64,000 nucleotides of DNA from Atriophallophorus winterbourni. Its lineage: Eukaryota > Platyhelminthes > Trematoda > Plagiorchiida > Microphallidae. Positions 22,476 to 33,900 of this stretch are shown here, in pieces. A program made the position numbers and the translations under genes. The stretch's first letter is position 1. Every line of letters begins with the position of its first letter. The notes below the pieces were generated by a model. The model saw only the letters and a list, made by a program, of their open reading frames with translations. It did not search any database and was not told the DNA's origin. The stretch lies in NCBI GenBank assembly GCA_013407085.1, contig JACCGJ010019904.1:1-64000 (forward strand), read 5' to 3'.

Positions 22476-24101
22476 ATACATTAATATGAACCCTCATTCA
22501 GCTTTATCTGAAGTGCCAACAGCACGAATTGGCATTATTTATACATGTTAATTCAACTCGTTTAGCAGTGTAGAAGGGACACTATGTTTGGTTTTTAAGT
22601 AATTATTGATAATAGGTGGTCGTGTTCCGTTTCTCAATCCTGGTTTGTACGCGATTCAGATTTTCCACGAAAACAAAAAAAGATTCATATGTTCCAATCG
22701 CTATCGATACTTACTTCCGTACATAAATTGAACCATCCGAAATATATATAGTTAGTAGTCAACGTGGTTGCACAGCAGTCGTGCTAGCACGAACTAATTA
22801 CGTCAACTGAACTCACTATGGTAAGCAAACTCTCGATAGCAACTAGAACCTCGACGTTTGAAACTTCATCCTGTGAAATTGGAATTTGACTGGTTTAATT
22901 ATATGCGTGAATCGACAGTAGTACCGTTTGTTTTACTTCTGCTAAGCTATAATCAATGTTTGACCTTGAAAAAATGTTCATCGCAAAGATAAGAAAGTAA
23001 ACCACCGATATATGAGTCAAATTTGCCACGTGAGTGAGTCAATTATGATTGAAATTTTAGCACAAGATGACATTAGTGCACTACACGAACTTGCGCTTGT
23101 GTATATGTACTGCACAGCTAATATTGTACTAAAGTGGTCGCCACCTAATGTACTAAAGGCGAGTGAACGCTGCAGATTTCCTATCACTCTCACCTACATA
23201 ACTCTATCTCTCTATTATTCATGGTTGAAATTTACAGAATTATGAGACCATGTACGCACCAAACAATATCTCAGCCCTTATCGGCTTCAGTTTTGTACAT
23301 TCATGGATTCATTACGAGATTCTATGGAAACTGCAATGTATCTTGGCAAGTTCGTCCGACTTTGTAGACTTTACTTGGGGGTGTAAATTTGTTTCATGCT
23401 TCGAAGTTCGTACGTGGTACCAATTCAAGAAGGGTGCCAGTGCCTTTAACTTACCAGATGTTGTTAACCCCATTAACCATACGACCAGTTTTACAATATA
23501 AAACATGTGTGTCGCAAGCTGAAAACCCCACCGTTGAAAATTATGGATTTATGCATTGTTTCATTCTTATTGAGGTCTGATCTGGATGCTGGAAACATAT
23601 GGCGTCAATTTGTCTCTTTAAATCAGAAATTTTGAATTCGAAGTCAAAGATATGCGTTGTTCCTTGATTCGCGAGCGAGCCAAGCGAGTCAGGTCATCTA
23701 CTAACCGTTCACAGTGTTGTTAATGTATAATCACGTATATCGAAAGCGAAATCTTATTACAATTATGTAGAGGTTAGAGTTGGATATTAATGGTATAATT
23801 GTAGATCAAGGGTCACATGTCGGATGTTCTGTTCACTGGCCTGGCATTTTAGCGGTAGGTAGTTTTTTCTTTAAGCTGGATGACACCTTCAACATTCCTT
23901 CTTATGATCGTGCTCTGATGTTACATTTTAACCGTTCGGTTTCCTTCGTCATTGATTGCTTTCAAGGTCATGCGGTTTACTATTCGATTTTTCATTGGTA
24001 CATACATTGACTTGACTGTGCCGTGGAGTGCTGTGATTCCAGGTTATCTCTTACGTGGCTGATGTATCCTATAGCAATTACTTTGTTGTCACTCCAGTTG
24101 T
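22476..24101. other. Spacer without recognisable gene
   Basis: AT-rich. A 76-codon plus frame at 23780-24010 and an 83-codon frame at 23250-23501 resemble no known family and show no coding signature that I trust. Confidence 0.4.
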
Positions 24102-25411
24102 GTGGTAGCTTTCGATGAACATAATATAACTTTCAGTGATCCGGACTCGCATTGCACAACCCTGACAGATTACATCATCAACATGATACATTTCAAATCT
24201 AAACATGTCTCGAAACTTAATAGCAAAGAACCACACCTCAGAATTCGCAGTCAGACTAGAAGATGGTTGACAAAGCGAAATTTGGCATGGATTATTCACA
24301 TGGTCGCCAGAACTGATTCGAACTTTTGCGAATTGTGGAATCAAGTCACAAATCTCATCCGAGAGGAAAAACAATATCACCAGCTTCAGCTGGCAGTAAG
24401 AATGCAGAGATATCCCAAACTGCTTTATCGAACTGTTAACAACACTACGAAGCTGAAACCCGGTATTTTTCCGATCATGACAGATAACGGACTAACTGAT
24501 TCTGTACTGCAAACCACTAACGGTCACGATAGTTTGTATTCACAAGGATGCATTACAATCATCGGAATTGTCAGCATCAATTGTGCCGGAGACTATATGC
24601 GATATATGCATCAATTCTGAAATAGTGCATCACCACCTACGCAGGTTGAATATCAACAAGTCGCCGGTAGCTGACGAAATCATACCTGCAATCCTAAAGT
24701 TATGCAGCAATCAATTGTGCGAACCACTTTGTGATTTATTTAATCACTCTTTGAGGGAAGGTGTTGCACCGACTGACTGGAAGAGAGAAAGCATAACATC
24801 CATCTACAAAGGTGGAACTCGTTCCGACCCAGCAAATTACCGCCCTGTTACACTCCGTTCAGTGATCTCAAAAGTTGTGGAGCGAATTGTGTGCGAAAGA
24901 ACTGTGAGTCATCTCGAAGCCCAAAACTTGTTGTCCAGAGAGCAACATCGATTTCGGAAGTCTCGTTCTTGTTTGATTAACTTACTGGGGACAATGTTCG
25001 ACTGGACGCAGGCAGTGGATGATTCTGGTTGCGTTCATACGTGTTACTTGGACATACGAAAAGCGTTTGATCGCCTTTTGTATTAATGGGTGCCCTCTTA
25101 CCGGGCTGAGAAGTTACCTTCTTGATCGCAAGGCAACTGTACGCATCGATGGTGTGATGTCTGTGGAAATCGAAGCCACTATCGGTGTCCCACAAGGTTC
25201 GGACATACCTTATCCCTTTACGTTCCAAGTTCCAGTGTTGATTGTCGGCGCCATTTTTCGCCGTACATGCTATATTTCTTTGGAATTCCCTACCCCAACA
25301 TGTGGTGAACTCTCCTTTCCTGGCGATTTTTAAAGTGAAATTGGACTTGCACTTGCAAACGATCATCATTCGTGAGCCATACATTTGATATTCTCTATTG
25401 CTTTTATACTA
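24102..25411 (+). mobile_element. CR1-like RT with internal deletion
   Basis: Frames 24102-24620 and 24568-25086 carry the linker and palm: TRRWLTKRN, FCELWNQVTNLIREEK, KLLYRTVNNTTKLKPGIFPIM, TDWKRESITSIYKGGTRSDP (24770-24830), NYRPVTLRSVISKVVERIV, CYLDIRKAFD near 25045, then IGVPQGS near 25195. At 25201-25203 the sequence jumps directly to the far 3' part of a related element (CGGACATACCTTATCCC, compare 46343), missing motif C and the thumb. A shared CGG at the joint suggests a template jump or microhomology deletion. Confidence 0.82.
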
Positions 25412-26257
25412 CAGTGGAACCCGGGTACAACGAATCACTGGGGAGAGAGTAAAATGTTCGTTATAAGCGGAGTTCGTTGTAAGGAAACCGCATTGTCAGA
25501 CATGTAATTTTAATGCCGTTTTTCTGTACACGTGTAAACAAGTGAAGAATGTCTTACCTTTGTGTCTTTCTGCATGCGTGTAATCCATTTGATGATTAGA
25601 TGATGCCACAGCACACAGATCACAACATTAAACCCAAGTTCATGTTATTAATAGTAAATTAATTATAAAACGAAGTACTAAAATCATCTTGCACACACAC
25701 TGACAGTCCAATCTCACGTTTTCCTGAAGTAGCTATCGATACTCTGTTGTTTAAGTTTTGACTTCGCCACTGCTTCGATCTCTCTCCACAAATTCAAGTT
25801 CTCTTTCGACGTCTGTTCCTTCTATCCTAAAAATCTCCTGCAGAGATCAAGAGAACTTCTGGCATCTTTCACAGACGGAGCTACCAGTCACAGACAATTC
25901 ACGTGATTTTCTTGTGCGTGCGTGCGAGTCAGTTAGCACACTGTAGGCCAGGCTGCCTGTCTCGCCAAGCTCTGTGTGTCAGTTCTATTCTTAGCGCACT
26001 GCAGGCCACTCTTGACGGAGCGTTGTGGGTTAAATGCAAGACATAGCGAGTTCGTTGTATGCATGAACTTTATTGAACAAACATAGCTGTCGGGAACGTG
26101 TACAGTGTTCGTAATAAGCGAGATTCGTAACGAACAGATTCGTTGTACGCATGTTTCAAATAGGCTTACAAAGAAGGGATTTATTTGGGAAATCATGGTG
26201 TGTTTGTTCAAAGCGGGAACTCGTTGTAAGCGAGTTCGTTGTAGGTGGGTTCCACTG
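25412..26257. mobile_element. Pogo/Tigger-like non-autonomous DNA transposon
   Basis: TA dinucleotides at 25410-25411 and 26258-26259 flank an 846-bp element that begins CAGTGGAACCCGGGTACAAC and ends with the inverse, GTTGTAGGTGGGTTCCACTG. The roughly 25-bp inverted repeats differ at a few positions. TA duplication and CAGTGGAACCC..TACAACGAA ends are typical of pogo/Tigger members of the Tc1/mariner superfamily. Subterminal GTTCGTTGTAAG-type repeats occur at both ends and near 26120. No transposase frame is present. It interrupts LINE sequence on both sides. Confidence 0.82.
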
Positions 26258-26259
26258 TA

Positions 26260-26950
26260 TTGATTAGCTGGTCGGAGCGAAACAAACTTCCATTCAACTT
26301 CCGAAAGTGTAAAATGTTGCAAATAAGCAAAGATTTCCCATTCTCATACAACCTTGGATCAAAGCAACTGGAATGGACAGCCAAAGAAAAGGACCTCGGC
26401 GTATGGATTAGTGGAAGTCTTAAAAATAGCATGCAATGCGAAGCAGTGTACAACCGAGCCAGCCGCATGCTAGATACGCTTCTGCGTATTTTCGGACATT
26501 TTCCCGTGAAACATTCCCCGTGCTCATAAATACGTATATAAACCCAGTTATGGATTACTCGGTGCAAGCTTGGGCACAGTGGCTACATAGGGACATCAAG
26601 CTGCTCGAGATGATTTATCCCAGAGCAACCAAAATGGTTGGCTGTCTCCGCAACCTACCATATGAGAATCGACTCGTGCATCTTAATTTGAATACACTGC
26701 CTCAGAGACGGGTTCGATTTGATCTAATCCTAACTTATAAAATAATGAACTCAAAGATGCACCCTTAAGGCATCTATTTCGCCTCCTGTCAAGCCATGTC
26801 ACACGTACTCACCCACTGGCATTTGATATTCCACATTCTCACCGGAACCGCCTCAATTTATTTTGTATATATATATTTATTGTCCTTATACGAATATCCT
26901 GTGGTGTTGTACAGCTCCGTGCTTTTTTATACCATAAATTCTTGAATCTT
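26260..26950 (+). mobile_element. CR1-like RT C-terminal half with 3' end
   Basis: Two overlapping frames: RNKLPFNFRKCKMLQIS, KEKDLGVWISGSLK, VYNRASRMLDTLLRIFG (26245-26529), then INTYINPVMDYSVQAWAQWLHRDIKLLE and LPQRRVRFDLILTYKIM (26436-26768). A one-base shift separates them. The 3' end near 26880-26950 has the TTTTATACCATAAATTCTTGAATC block of the subfamily. It begins directly at the TA of the DNA transposon. Confidence 0.82.
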
Positions 26951-27752
26951 GGATAGTTAACCTACATGGTCGGCTTGATGACAAAATGGCCTATCGTTAC
27001 AGAGCTTTGAGTATACGTAAAAACACTCGAAAATGACGTTAGATTCTTAACCTAGATGTGTTTGTATTTTAGTCTGAGAATCTATTTACAATACTAGACT
27101 GCGGAAATTTCACTCAGGAAAGTTAGCAGTTAGAATCGTTGCTCCCTGACGTATCGCTGTTGGTAGATCACACCGTTTAGAACTGATGACGTTTCATCTT
27201 TAATGGATCAATTTAGTTAACAGTTTCTGTTCTCGAGATATTGCGCTTCACTGCGCGCATTTAGATCGTCGAACGAATCAGCTTTAATGGTGATTACAGC
27301 GAGTGTTATCGCTTAATGAAGATTCGATGTTCATTCGAACGGTAGTCGGGGTGATTAAATGTATTTATTACCAGTATATACGTGCCACGCATCCCGTTTA
27401 TTCGCATTTCGGATTAACTATTTTCTTTCGGAAACAGATTTCAAATATTTTAAATTGAGCAATTTCGAATTAAGTCAAGTCATTAATCATAAAAATGTTC
27501 GCCAAGTGTGAATTCAAACGGTCCGATCGCTTCGTTGACTTCGGAACTCTGTGAATAAACTTAGTATGAGAGTGATTTTAGAAAGACTGATTTAGTGGGC
27601 CCCGCCGTTATTCCACTCAGAACAAAATGAAGGGTTGATAAATTCCTGTTTACGACTCATCGAAGTGTCTCGCTATACCGACAACATCAAAAGGGCGCTA
27701 GTCAGCCCAGCACTGAACAAAGGAAAGGCACGTCCAAACATGCAGTATTTTC
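26951..27752. other. Upstream flank of the host gene
   Basis: No LINE hallmark and no reading frame of note. It probably includes distal promoter sequence of the gene starting at 27918. Confidence 0.4.
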
Positions 27753-27834
27753 ATTGGTCGAAATGGACACAGATAGTTTCATCGTGCTGATTGGTTATAG
27801 TACGATTGGCTGATTGGCCAACACATTGTCCAAT
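27753..27834 (+). promoter_or_regulatory. Cluster of five CCAAT boxes (candidate promoter)
   Basis: ATTGG at 27753, 27790, 27805 and 27813 and CCAAT at 27830-27834: five NF-Y-type boxes in 82 bp, ending 83 bp before the ATG. A GC-type element TTGGCGGG (27886-27893), like an E2F site, lies between them and the start codon. No clear TATA box is seen at a fitting distance. Function as a promoter is inferred from density and position. Confidence 0.6.
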
Positions 27835-27917
27835 GGTTACTCAGCCGTGGATCTGCAGCCACCTAAGTCGCAATTTGGAATTTTGTTGGCGGGCATTTTA
27901 TTCTACCCTCGTCGGAA

Positions 27918-27980
27918 ATGGGCGCTGCTACTGGGAAGCTTATTATCCAGCAATTTGAAGGAAAATCTAAAGAATCTCCT
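27918..27980 (+). CDS. Exon 1 (start, myristoylation signal)
   Basis: 63 bp, 21 codons, ATG in the context GGAAATGG. Encodes MGAATGKLIIQQFEG then KSKESP. The donor is GTAAGT. The start is chosen because the following Gly-Ala-Ala-Thr-Gly-Lys fits N-myristoyltransferase substrates and the frame continues in phase 0 into all later exons. Confidence 0.7.
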
Positions 27981-30900
27981 GTAAGTTGATATTAAACGTT
28001 GTCTTCTTTCAAATATACCTTATTATTATCAGTGATGGACTATAATCCAACAATTTTAGCCCCGATTTACCTTTTCATAGTAACTTTAACAGCTTAAACA
28101 TCGTCCGCTATTCAGTGTGATAGCACATGAATTTATTTCACTTCGTTTCTCCACTATATTTATGGAACCATAAGAGCTTTTGCATAATTGCAAATTAAAC
28201 GCATTCCAATTTATAACCATAACTTATACCGTGGACGAACTACCACTATTTCAAAAAATTCTTGGCACCATAAATTTAGCTTTGTATTATGTTCAAAGTA
28301 ATGTTAGTTGGTTACCCATGTAAGGTTTCATTTTCCATCTAGCTATATGTTGAGAACGTCAGTCCGCATTAAAACTATTTTACGTTTAATAAATCAAATG
28401 CGTTGGTTTATGGTGTACCTTACTAAAAAGTTTAACGATTCGCTGTGCTATGGGCTATTCAATTAGAAATATTACCGAAGCTTTAATGTCATTTTGCAAC
28501 GCATGTCTCTTTCGGTAAATTCTGGTGCTGCTAGAAAATGGATCCAGACTATTTTGGAGGAACTGTACATCCTGTTTTAACGCCGCGTTATCAGCTACGT
28601 TTTTCAAACCGCTCTACGTAAAATGGCGACAGAAGCTAGAAAAAATGAATAATTAATGTTGAAGTGTCCTAATTATGACTGGAAAATAAATTGACACCTG
28701 GAGTCAGCCAACTGCCACCACTTTTTAAAAATGCATGGTAATCAGCCATTTCCAATTAGTATCCATTCGCGGGATGCATTAAAAGTTGAAAAACTGCTTC
28801 TATCCAGATTCCCATGCGTCTTCTCTAGTTATTGCACACATTAAATTCTTGAATAATGCACCGTTTTAATTGCGGTCAAGGCATAGGAGTCATTCAGTTA
28901 TTGCGATATGCAACCAAATTGGGCACCGATATTATTAGTAAAAGCAATTGTGGTATCTTAAACACCAGATCGTTCAGCTGGAATACGGTTTCCTGCTATA
29001 GCTAATCGTAACCAAAACTAAAAATTCTTTCAGTGTGTTGAGATTTCCTTTTTGCTGACTTTCTTACTACACTTGGCTTTCGACAACAGTTTTAACTGTC
29101 CCTAAAAATAATGTTACAAAGCATAAGGTAACAAGGTGCGAACAAACTGGACACTGAGCCAGCTATCTATCTACAGGCTCCTGATATTTCCACCTAGTTT
29201 CCTCCCGAATTCTGTCTAGGCCTGGGCAACCTGACAGTATCTTAGCCCACGTGCAGTCTCTGACTGTGCGGCACTTTGCCTGGATCAGGCTTGTGCTTTC
29301 ATACCATACCATACCCAAATTCTTTCCCAAAATAAACTATCCGGCGAGGCAGAGTTGGTTTATAATCAATTTTTCCCTTCCCTTCAATGAAGTTAGCATT
29401 CACAAGCTCCGGGTGCGTGTCGTGAATTGGTTATACGACAAGTCGCCCACGTTCACCCCTTCCATTGGCAAAACCAATTCTATCTGGTTTGTGCAAGCCA
29501 GGAGCGGGAGTTGATTTTCGGAGACTGCTTGACAGCATTACACCGGTAACAAGTACCAAGTGCTTAACTGCCAAAGAACCATGACCTAATAAAAATTATA
29601 AACGATATTGGGAAGGGTGGGATCTAAAAAGCTATTGAACCTATACAAGATTAGACACAAAAGTACTGGGATGAGGTGCTTACAGCTCGAATGAAACATG
29701 CGTTCAAGTAAGTGTTAAGCATGTCAGCTTCCTTGCAGCTTTCACTGTCACGCATCATAACAAGCTTTCCTCTCTACTTCACTTGACAATACATAAGATT
29801 AATCAACCCCCCCAATAAGATGTCCACAACAAACCGCCAGTAAACACGACTTTGGGCCATATCTTTAAGTATAAAAAAGCTACTCTGAATGGTCATCTTT
29901 TGAACCCCAACCCGGTAGACGGATCGCACCAACCGCAGCTAGTTTAACAATCAAAGCTATCATCTACCTGAGTCAAGTCAAAGTCTCGCCACCATTACAA
30001 CGATGCCATTCCGAGTTAGGAGTGGCAAACAAAACCGCGTTAGCAAAACGATGATTTCCCATTTGCAATATGTAGCCTAACCAGCGAAGTCTATGCACGT
30101 TAACTTGCTTTTCGATGTCTACATCGCAACCAAATATTCTATTACGGATAGTTGCGTTACGTGTCCGATGGGGCCAAGTAATTCCGGAGATGGTGCGGAG
30201 ACAGCGATTGTCGAAGACCTGTAGACGTCTTATTTCTTCTTTTATCAGTGTTCTGGTACTGTAACCTTATAGAACTACCCTTTGTGCTTTAGAGACAAAC
30301 TTTTTTGACGCCATGGATGACCTAAGTTACGTAGAGCTATCGTAGCTCTGGAAATGCGAGCTGTTATCTCCATTTAAACAAGCGTTCCAGTATTGTAACT
30401 ACCCAAATAGATAAAATAGTCTACAGTCGCAAGTTCCTCATTATTGAGGCTTAGCGCTGTTTCGAGCTGATGAATATCCTGTAACTGAACTTTGCACTTG
30501 GAAGGTGCAAATCGCATGCCGAAGGGTGGTATGATAGTCGGCCTAGCGTAGACTGAGCATCCGCATAGGAACCGAAGAGTAAAACTACATCGTCCGCATA
30601 ATCCAAATCAAAAAGTTTCTTATCGCGGCCCTTCGAAGAATAATTGCAGTGAATTATCAAGGTTTGTCGGTTTGTTACCAACTGCTGTGCCAATAGGGCG
30701 GTAACGCATCGATACTCCCAGCTTACATCCACGATATTATGCAGACAGCGGTTATGAAATACAAGTAAGCGTTGGGTTTACGACATTTATGATTCTCTAA
30801 TATTTCATCACTGCATGAAACAGAATCCATACAATTTTGAAAATTTTCCATTTTGTTCTGGAAGGTGTCCTTGTGCAAAATTTTCTTGCCTAAGGCAGGG

Positions 30901-33900
30901 TCTTAACATATGGTTCCCTTGCGTAACGTTGACTTCTTCTTTCTTTCTTTTCTTTTGTGCGACTATCTCCTCCTGGAGGATGAGTCGGCTTCAATGAAGG
31001 TTCTTGTGAATTTGGGTACAAAGCGGCGTCCCTAGCACCACTCGGCGTTTGTTCGAGTCAGCTTCTCTAGCCTTTGCACAACCAAGTGCGACCTGCAAGG
31101 CAGTAGGGAGTTGCCAGAAAGATGTGGTCTACCAGACTCTGTTCTAGGTTTTTCCTCAGGGTTTTCTCCCGAAGCCTTTCCCGCGATCGGGTATCCCGCA
31201 AGGCTGCGGAGGTTTAAAATCACGGTTTTCCTTCCCTTAGATGAAATGCCCTCCCAGGCTAACGAGCTCCATCTTCCCAACGCAAACTGGTTTTTAGGCG
31301 CTAGTCACTCGCCTTCGCCCCTTCTGTTGTTGGTAGAAGCAGTTCCGCCGGGCTCGGGGAGCCACTCGTGCAGCCAGAAGCTGGACTTGGTTGTCAGAGG
31401 CTATTTAAGACGCGTACCATATGGGAGCATTTTATAAACAGTGGGAGCTTATCCTCACTGCCACCCAGGGCTATGACAACCTCTGGAACCTAACGTTGAC
31501 TTACAACACGGTGGTTTAGAAACAGCCCTTTTGCGTTTACACATCGAGCTTTGCAGCATTAGTGGCTTTGTTAGATTACTCGGAGCAGTAACAATAAAGT
31601 TCTGTACTTGACAATACACACGTCTCCGGCAATCGTAAAGTATTTTATCTTATAGCCTTTACTTGTTGCTGCTACATACATTAATATTAGATTACATAGA
31701 TTTATTCAATGCTATTTTACACGGACTAAAAACAAATGCTAACAATTTTCATAAGGAAAGCGTTATTTTCATGTTCAGTTACCCGTGTATTGATACATGA
31801 GTGACAGGTGGCGTCCTGTTCGTTTGATACAAACGCTTACAGGAAACGTTCGTTTTGACAGTACAATGGTCGCCACAAGTTAACAGTTTTGCTGACGCCA
31901 CTAAACAAATACGTGACTGTCGAGGTAGATGTAGCTCAGCCCTGTTAAACATTTGTACTTCTCATTGCACTTAAATCATTTTCACATTGCAATTAAATCA
32001 CGCTGTGTGCTGTGAAACTCATTAACAAAATACCTAATACATTGAAATGAGCTTAAAGATAAACCAACCTAAGCCTGTCTCACGGTTCAATAAAATGAGC
32101 TATTTAGATTGCTCGGGTGGTAGTGAAGCTTCCGTTTTATGTACGTTCATTTCATGTAAAATCGTGAATTGGCGCAGCATTGCTGTTGGAATAAAATTTG
32201 TATCGCTTCGTAACATTTCAACATCCACCCAATTTTGAATGTTTACACTACACTTGCGTACTTTTGTGTTGTACAGCTAACACGTACTAAATCCTTATGC
32301 TATCTGTAGTGAACTTTATGCGAAAACACTGGTATTTCTTTGCCATTTCTATTTCTATTTTCATTCTCATATATGTCTACGCCAGGACAATTTAAAAATA
32401 TCTCAATTCACGTGTAGTGTTTAACTGCGGGCAGTATCTGAATCGGGTTAGTGATTTCACACATCTGCTAATAAGCAGACCGTGTTTTTTCGGGTATCGT
32501 TTTTACTCTATGAATGTTATGAATGAGTATTGGTTTTGAAATCTCAACTTCGGCAAGGAATTCGACATCGAAACATCATTTCATCCTGAACTTATGCGTA
32601 GAGCTGCGCATGTAACCGTACAGACAACCGCGTTTATTCATTGATGGTCTTGATGACATCCGCTATTCCTTGTTTTATAGTCTGTAGGACATCGGTTCGT
32701 TTCGTCTCCAGTCGCTGAAGTTCAAACTGCATAATTTATGTTTTCCATTCGAGTCAAAACTGATATTCTCAAAGACCCCCACTATTTGTTTCTTCCGTCT
32801 TGATTGCGAAATGTCCAAAACACTTACGAGTTCGTTAAATATTATAAGAAGCGAACCTCAAGTCTTGAAATTGCCAGAAGAATGCCTCCTCGATGAATAT
32901 CTGACGGTGTATGCAAAAATACAAATGAAGTGCGCTGTGTCTAACCAATCAAATGAAGCCTTGCAGCCAGTGATATGGAAGTCGATAGCGCAGAGTTCTA
33001 TCATAAGCTCAACTATGTAAACATTCTACCATGGAAGCCAGATCACCATTGGAATGCGTTCTATTCATAAATCACATCAAGAAACGTGTCGATTATATCT
33101 CAAGTGTTCATACACAAATGTTCGCGTTTCACTGGATCGATTCACCACTGCCACCAAGAACCTACCCCAGTATACATAGATCCTAAGATAGACTCAACCA
33201 GTAACCTCCAATCTGCTAGCCTGTACATGAGTTGTGACATTTCCCGTTTGTTAGGTTCGAAAAGAAAATCGCAAGCTGTAATCAAACGCTGAACTGTTAC
33301 CAACTTGAGCAATCTGACGGTTCGACAACGCAGGTACACTGCAAGGTTATTCAAATCCTGCACCCTATGACGATAATTTATTTGTGTTATCGCCAGCGCT
33401 ACTCTACGTCCAGAAAACTCATGTATATTCGTTAACAACCCTCTACGCGTTTGTGATTCAACAAACGCAATAAACAACTTTTCTGCAAACTTCTCACTCG
33501 ACTTTTTATCTTTTCAATCTTTCAGGCGACGGATGCGGAGAAACATGACATACAGCAAAAATCTGCTTCTATGGTGAGTGTTTAACTGTATCATTCACCG
33601 CGTATCACTGCTCATACGCTGCAATGTGTGTTTCATTCATGTTGGTCATCACACATTGCAGATTAATCTTTCACAGTTTTTTTATTGCACACGAAACACA
33701 CTCGTTTTTATGGTTATAAAGTTTATCATTTGCTGCACCGTAGCCACGGAACGAACACTTTTTCATCACACTTTTAATAGATACCGTTTAGTTTTCGTTT
33801 TAATGCTAACGACACGCAGCGCCAATGTTCTTTGCACTCACGCACCCGTTTTTTCTAACTCTTTTTAACACACCAGCTCGTCAATGGTGATGCAAATGCT

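Noticed and set aside
33142..33477. 111-codon minus-strand frame in intron 1
   Set aside because: No family resemblance, no start context, no neighbouring exon; it probably reflects chance openness.
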